Shown here: positions 60,217 through 64,000 of the stretch, in pieces | Numbering within the stretch: the first letter of the stretch is position 1 | Layout: every line of letters starts with the position of its first letter | Assembly: GCA_943328975.2 (NCBI GenBank) | Contig: CALQCC020000010.1 | Location: 1 to 64,000, forward strand | Direction: 5' to 3' | From: Bordetella parapertussis | GTDB taxonomy: Bacteria; Acidobacteriota; Terriglobia; Bryobacterales; Bryobacteraceae | DNA length: 64,000 nt | Notes under the pieces: model-generated | What the model was told of the DNA's origin: nothing | Databases searched by the model: none | The model's input: only the letters and a program-made list of their open reading frames with translations | Translations under genes and position numbers: made by a program

Positions 60217-61593
60217 CTACCTGCGGCGCCACCACACACTGATGCCTGCGAAGAGCATCAGCACGGGGATTCCGATTACGCTGGTCCAGAACATCAGAGC
60301 CACTTGGCTCGCGTTCATATTCAGACGGCGGTCTTCCGGATCTTTGGGGCGAATGGCGATCAAGTCTTCATCCGAGCTCAGCCAGTTGACCATGTTCATG
60401 AACAGGTCACGGTTGCCGTTGAAGCTGAGGAAGCCGTTGGCGATCCAACGCGAGGTTCCGACTACGACGAAGCGGCCCTTGGGAGCCGCCTCCGCACCCG
60501 GCTGGGCCGGAGGCGTGTTCATTTCACCGGCGACTGCCAGTGTGCGTGCAGCCTTGGTCGACTGATCCACCTTCACCTCGGGCGACTTCATGTCCGTGGT
60601 GGCCACTGCGTCGCGAGATGTATTGAGCAGCGCTTTCACCGTGGCGCGATCCGACGGCGTGGTGCTCAACGAGCGGGTCAAGGGGAAGGCAGTGGCCATG
60701 CTTTTCATGCCGCGCACGATGGCGTGGTCTTCATAGTCTGTGACGACGGGCAGTTCCGGACCCATGCCGAACACTTGGCCTACGCCGCTGAGGTCCAGCA
60801 CCAGGTCTTGGTTGGTCTTGACGCCCCAGCTTGCGAGCAGTGCATCCAAAGCAGCGTTGTCGTCCACCGACTGGCCGAACTTCAAGGGCGGGTTCAGCAG
60901 GATGATGGCGTGACCGCCGCCTTCGACGTAGCTCTTGAGTGCGTCTACAGCGGGCTGGAGGTAATCACGCTTGGGGCCGCCGACCACTAGGACAGTGCAT
61001 TCCTTGGGAATTGTAGGCACGGGGATCAGCGCGACGTTCTGTGTCTTGTAGTTATTCTTCTCGCTGAGTTCTTTGACCGCGGCGAAACCGTCGGGTTGCG
61101 TGTCGGCAGTGTCACCGTCGCCGTAGCCGGTGGTGAAGCAAACCACGCGGTCGCCGCCTTTCAGCGCGCGGACCATGGCTCCGGTGATTTCTTCTTCCGT
61201 GAGGCTCTTGGCTTGTTCGGTCTTGTTGCCCACCTGCACGGTGATGGCTCCGCGAGCTGCAATGTTGGCCGCGATAGCCGCAGTGCGGTTCTTGTCGACG
61301 TCCTGGTAGACGACCTTCACGTGTGACGAGAGGCCGGCGTAGCGGTCCAACAGGTCTTTCGCGCCGACGAATGCATCGGGGCGATCCCAGAAGGAGATCG
61401 TGATGTCTTGCGTGAGCCCCTTGGCGATGTTCGCGGTCTGGTCGGAAAGCGTGTAGCGCTTGTTGGCGGTGGTATCGAACGACTTGTTGTAGCGATTCGC
61501 CAGGAAATTCACGGCGCCTAGAATCGCGATGAAGATGACTGTGTACAACGCCGCTTGGGCGAAGGTCGTGATGCGTTTTGGATTGTTCGCCAT
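60217..61593 (-). CDS. GldG-like auxiliary subunit of an ABC exporter
   Basis: A 458-residue membrane protein. An N-terminal helix (about 10-30) and a C-terminal helix (near the end, LMFWTSVIGIPVLMLFAGI) flank a long soluble domain of the ABC_transp_aux family (TYGDGDTADTQPDGFAAV, AVDALKSYVEGGGHAIILLNPPLK). GldG works with GldA and GldF, known for gliding motility in Bacteroidetes, but homologues are widespread and not always linked to gliding. The ATG overlaps the permease stop (TAATG), so MANNP was chosen over MESIM. Confidence 0.88.
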   Translation of the reverse strand: MANNPKRITTFAQAALYTVIFIAILGAVNFLANRYNKSFDTTANKRYTLSDQTANIAKGLTQDITISFWDRPDAFVGAKDLLDRYAGLSSHVKVVYQDVDKNRTAAIAANIAARGAITVQVGNKTEQAKSLTEEEITGAMVRALKGGDRVVCFTTGYGDGDTADTQPDGFAAVKELSEKNNYKTQNVALIPVPTIPKECTVLVVGGPKRDYLQPAVDALKSYVEGGGHAIILLNPPLKFGQSVDDNAALDALLASWGVKTNQDLVLDLSGVGQVFGMGPELPVVTDYEDHAIVRGMKSMATAFPLTRSLSTTPSDRATVKALLNTSRDAVATTDMKSPEVKVDQSTKAARTLAVAGEMNTPPAQPGAEAAPKGRFVVVGTSRWIANGFLSFNGNRDLFMNMVNWLSSDEDLIAIRPKDPEDRRLNMNASQVALMFWTSVIGIPVLMLFAGISVWWRRR

Positions 61594-62360
61594 TATGCTC
61601 TCCACCGCATGGAATCCAACGAGCGGGCCGTCAGGAAGAGGCCCAGCGCGATCATGGATACGTAGTAGACGACGTCTTTCAGGTCGATCACGCCTTTGGC
61701 GAAGGACTCAAAGTGCGAAACGACGCTGATGTAACTAATAACTTGGTTCATCGTGGATGCCTCGAAGGAGGTGACCCAATCGAGGACCCACAGCAGCAGG
61801 CAGACGCAGAATCCTGCGACGCCCGCTACGATTTGGTTCTTAGTCGTGCTGGAAATAAAAGTTCCGATGGCCAAGAGGCATCCGCCTTGCAGCAAGAGGC
61901 CGAGGTAGCCCACCGCCAGCGGTCGCCAATCGGGCGTGCCGTAGGCGTAAAGCGAAATCATGTTGACCGCGGATAAGAGCAACAGCGTGGCGTAGAGCGT
62001 GACGGCTCCCAGCCACTTGCCGATAATAATTTCGCTGTCGCGCAGCGGAGAGGTGACCAGCAGCTCAATGGTGCCGCTGCGTTTCTCTTCCGCGAAGATG
62101 CGCATGGTCATCATCGGGATCAGGAACAGGCAGACGACGCTGATGTTCGACAGTACGTTGCGAACTACCCATTCGTCGACGTTCATTGGCTGGGATTGAC
62201 CCATTTGGGCGGCTTGCATCGCGCGGTTGATGAAGAAGATCACGGCGGCGTAAAAAAAGTAGCCGGTGATCAGCGCGAACATGCCCATGATGACGTAGGC
62301 GACCGGGGAGCGGAAGTAGGTATTAACTTCTTTTTTACAGATGGTGAGGATGTTACCCAT
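61593..62360 (-). CDS. ABC-2 type permease (GldF-like)
   Basis: A 255-residue integral membrane protein with about six helices. The N-terminal ICKKEVNTYFRSPVAYVIMG and FAEEKRSGTIELLVTSPLRDSEIIIGKWLG motifs are typical of ABC-2 permeases. It starts one base after the ATPase stop and couples to GldG. Together the three genes form a complete transporter whose substrate is unknown. Confidence 0.9.
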   Translation of the reverse strand: MGNILTICKKEVNTYFRSPVAYVIMGMFALITGYFFYAAVIFFINRAMQAAQMGQSQPMNVDEWVVRNVLSNISVVCLFLIPMMTMRIFAEEKRSGTIELLVTSPLRDSEIIIGKWLGAVTLYATLLLLSAVNMISLYAYGTPDWRPLAVGYLGLLLQGGCLLAIGTFISSTTKNQIVAGVAGFCVCLLLWVLDWVTSFEASTMNQVISYISVVSHFESFAKGVIDLKDVVYYVSMIALGLFLTARSLDSMRWRA

Positions 62361-62361
62361 G

Positions 62362-63321
62362 TTATGCGGCCTCCGTCTTGGCGGCTTCTGCGCCCGGATC
62401 TTTACCGGACGTGAGTTCGAGGAAAATGTCTTCGAGGCTCATGCTGACGCCGTGGAGTTCGTTGAGTTCCCAGCCGGAAGCGATGATGGCCCGTGCGATT
62501 TCCGGACGCACGCGCTTCTCTTTTTCCGCCTCGATGGTGAAGCGGCCGTTTTCCGCTGTCGTCACTTTGCTGATCCCGACGATGCGGTCGAGGCGTTCGC
62601 GAATGCTGCTTTCGTCGCCACCGGCCACTTCGATCTGAATCGTTTCGGCACCGCGCAAGTTGGTGGTCAGATTGGCCACGGTGTCGGTCGCTACCAGCTT
62701 GCCCTTGGCGATGATGACGACGCGTTCGCAGATCTGCTCCACTTCGGGCAGGATGTGCGTGGAAAGAATAATGGTGTGGTCCCCGGCGAGCTCCTTGATG
62801 AGGGCTCGGGTTTCCATGATCTGCTGCGGATCGAGGCCGGAGGTCGGCTCGTCGAGGATCAAAACGTCGGGGTTGTGAATGATCGCCTGGGCGAGGCCGA
62901 CGCGCTGTTTGTAGCCCTTGGAAAGTTTGCCCGTTTCCCGGTTCCGAACGTCGGCCACGGCGCAGCGTTCCATAACTTCGTTGATGCGTGCCTGGCGGCC
63001 GGTCGAGGGGATGCCCTTGATGCGAGCGACGAAATCGAGGTACTCGCCCACTTCCATTTCCGGGTACAGGGGTGGGGTTTCCGGCAGGTAGCCGATGCGG
63101 CGCTTGACCTCCATCGGGTTCTGCTGGACGTCGAACCCGGCCACTTCCGCCGAGCCCTCGGTGGGCGGCAGGAAGCAGGTCAACATGCGCATGGTGGTGG
63201 TTTTCCCGGCTCCGTTGGGGCCCAGGAAACCGACGATCTGGCCTTTGGTGACTTCGAATGAAATGTGGTCGACCGCGACGTGGCGGGCGTAGCGCTTGGT
63301 AAGCCCTTCAACTTTGATCAT
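62362..63321 (-). CDS. ABC transporter ATP-binding protein (GldA-like)
   Basis: A 319-residue ATPase. Walker A GPNGAGKTT, the ABC signature LSKGYKQRVGLAQ and Walker B DVLILDEPTSGLDP are complete. A C-terminal extension of about 90 residues (from GGDESSIRERLDRIV) is typical of the ATPases paired with ABC-2 permeases. First gene of the operon, transcribed from the promoter at 63376-63405. Start is ATG 63321. Confidence 0.93.
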   Translation of the reverse strand: MIKVEGLTKRYARHVAVDHISFEVTKGQIVGFLGPNGAGKTTTMRMLTCFLPPTEGSAEVAGFDVQQNPMEVKRRIGYLPETPPLYPEMEVGEYLDFVARIKGIPSTGRQARINEVMERCAVADVRNRETGKLSKGYKQRVGLAQAIIHNPDVLILDEPTSGLDPQQIMETRALIKELAGDHTIILSTHILPEVEQICERVVIIAKGKLVATDTVANLTTNLRGAETIQIEVAGGDESSIRERLDRIVGISKVTTAENGRFTIEAEKEKRVRPEIARAIIASGWELNELHGVSMSLEDIFLELTSGKDPGAEAAKTEAA

Positions 63322-63375
63322 AGTGACTCTACTCAGGACGAGCGAAGATGGGTTTCGTACCGCTAAACCTTACAC

Positions 63376-63405
63376 ATGATAGAGGGCGGGGGCGGGGGGT
63401 GTCAA
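63376..63405 (-). promoter_or_regulatory. Sigma-70-type promoter of the Gld/DUF4340 operon
   Basis: On the minus strand TTGACA (63405-63400) and TATCAT (63381-63376) are separated by 18 bp of G/C-rich spacer. Transcription would begin near 63369, leaving a leader of about 48 nt before ATG 63321. Confidence 0.7.
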
Positions 63406-63484
63406 TGCGATGGTCGGGGCGGGGGTGCCGTCGATGGTGGTGAGATTTCCCGAGAATAACCGGGTGTTCCCGGAACTCACTGAC

Positions 63485-64000
63485 ATGGCCAAACCATCAA
63501 CCAAGCGCGTTCCGGTTCCGCTCCAACTTGTCGAACGCCGCATTCACTCCGTCCGTGAGCATCAGGTGATGCTCGATACTGACTTAGCCGACCTCTATCA
63601 GGTCCCCACCAAGGCTTTCAAGCAGGCCGTGCGGCGCAATATCGCCCGGTTCCCCCAGGACTTTATGATCCAACTCACGCTGGCAGAGGCCGCCGCGCTG
63701 AAGTCCCAGATCGAGGCCGCCGATGGCGATTCTTTAAGGTCACAAAGTGTGACCTTAAAGCGGGGACACCACGCGAAGTACCGTCCCTATGCGTTCACCG
63801 AGCAGGGCGTGGCGATGTTGTCCTCTGTCTTGAAAAGCCCGCGAGCGGTTCGGGTGAACATCGCCATCATGCGAGCCTTCGTGCAGTTGCGCCAGCTTGC
63901 GACTACGCACAAGGATCTGCTGCTGAAGGTGAACGACATGGAGGCGAAATACGACGGCCAGTTCCGCGACGTGTTCTCCGCTATCCGAAGGTTGATGGAG
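63485..64000 (+). CDS. ORF6N-domain protein (5' part, cut by window edge)
   Basis: 172 codons are visible with no stop. The N-terminal ORF6N domain begins LVERRIHSVREHQVMLDTDLADLYQV and continues with VKQAVRRNIARFPQDFMIQLT and YRPYAFTEQGVAMLSSVL. ORF6N (a KilA-N relative) proteins are common in prophages and are thought to bind DNA; bacterial copies also occur outside phages. A perfect inverted repeat lies inside the gene (63732-63760). The region 5' has GTTCC-C-GGAAC and CCGGG-TGTT-CCCGG palindromes (63460-63476), possibly operator sites. Confidence 0.88.
   Translation, partial: MAKPSTKRVPVPLQLVERRIHSVREHQVMLDTDLADLYQVPTKAFKQAVRRNIARFPQDFMIQLTLAEAAALKSQIEAADGDSLRSQSVTLKRGHHAKYRPYAFTEQGVAMLSSVLKSPRAVRVNIAIMRAFVQLRQLATTHKDLLLKVNDMEAKYDGQFRDVFSAIRRLME
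63732..63760. repeat. Perfect 13-bp inverted repeat inside the ORF6N gene
   Basis: CTTTAAGGTCACA and TGTGACCTTAAAG flank the three bases AAG. It lies in the part of the ORF6N gene encoding SLRSQSVTLKR, between the N-terminal half of the domain and the YRPYAFTEQG motif. As DNA it could be a dimeric protein site; as RNA it would form a strong hairpin in the coding sequence. Confidence 0.75.

Noticed and set aside
1-64000. CRISPR arrays, rRNA, tRNA, insertion sequences
   Set aside because: No repeat-spacer pattern, T-arm consensus in a cloverleaf, rRNA-like segment, transposase or terminal inverted repeat pair was found.

Overview
The window looks like a chromosomal segment from an Acidobacterium, probably near Solibacter/Bryobacter. 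Three lineage-type features point that way: an Oar-like TonB receptor with an N-terminal carboxypeptidase-regulatory domain, a VWFA protein of the acidobacterial type, and many secreted quinoprotein and cytochrome genes. An LPS gene (lpxD), LolA and the TonB receptor show a Gram-negative envelope. Genes are tightly packed: several neighbours overlap by TAATG, ATGA or TGATG, and convergent genes end within 0-25 bp of each other. I see no tRNA, rRNA, CRISPR array or intact insertion sequence. Assignment to a genus is inference.

Layout. 1-1.9 kb is a more AT-rich accessory edge with an unidentified ORF tail, two hypothetical genes and about 660 bp without a credible gene. 1.9-8.6 kb holds prfB (with a programmed +1 frameshift), a Sua5-type tRNA threonylcarbamoyladenylate synthase, a large TonB-dependent receptor with a strong intrinsic terminator, and recA. 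8.7-15.1 kb holds small envelope proteins, an FHA-GAF-PP2C phosphatase and a penicillin-binding transpeptidase. 15.1-23.8 kb is an oxidative catabolic block: two PQQ beta-propeller dehydrogenases, an FAH-family hydratase, a Rieske oxygenase (alpha and beta), an aromatic-acid MFS transporter and a dihaem cytochrome c. 23.8-30.5 kb is one long minus-strand run: hpaB-like hydroxylase, ankyrin protein, alpha/beta hydrolase, metX, metW, rluD and a VWFA protein.

30.6-45.5 kb holds a periplasmic rhodanese, a 1163-residue fused Nfn/GltD-PyrK-like flavoprotein, a cupin, a 1-Cys peroxiredoxin, a nitroreductase, an aldo/keto reductase, a DUF885 protein, a two-subunit CoA-transferase, two membrane TPR proteins, an acyl-CoA ligase and a short prmA. 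45.5-64 kb holds hrpB, a DUF72 gene, a gamma-glutamyltranspeptidase, a DinB protein, a decayed DUF433/DUF5615 toxin-antitoxin pair, lolA, a ferrochelatase, rsmI, a membrane-anchored JAB/MPN-like protein, lpxD, a Gld-type ABC export operon with DUF4340, and an ORF6N gene cut by the window edge.

How they may work together (inference): the Rieske oxygenase, MFS transporter, hydratase, hpaB-like enzyme, CoA-transferase and acyl-CoA ligase are the kinds of enzymes used to take up and break down aromatic acids. The PQQ enzymes and cytochrome c would feed periplasmic alcohol or aldehyde oxidation into respiration. Both PQQ enzymes carry the Asp-x-Asp pair associated with lanthanide dependence. The clearest non-gene pattern is regulatory: many genes start 6-10 nt after a TATAAT-like box, suggesting leaderless or nearly leaderless mRNAs. 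Several divergent pairs appear to share one overlapping or mirrored pair of -10 boxes.
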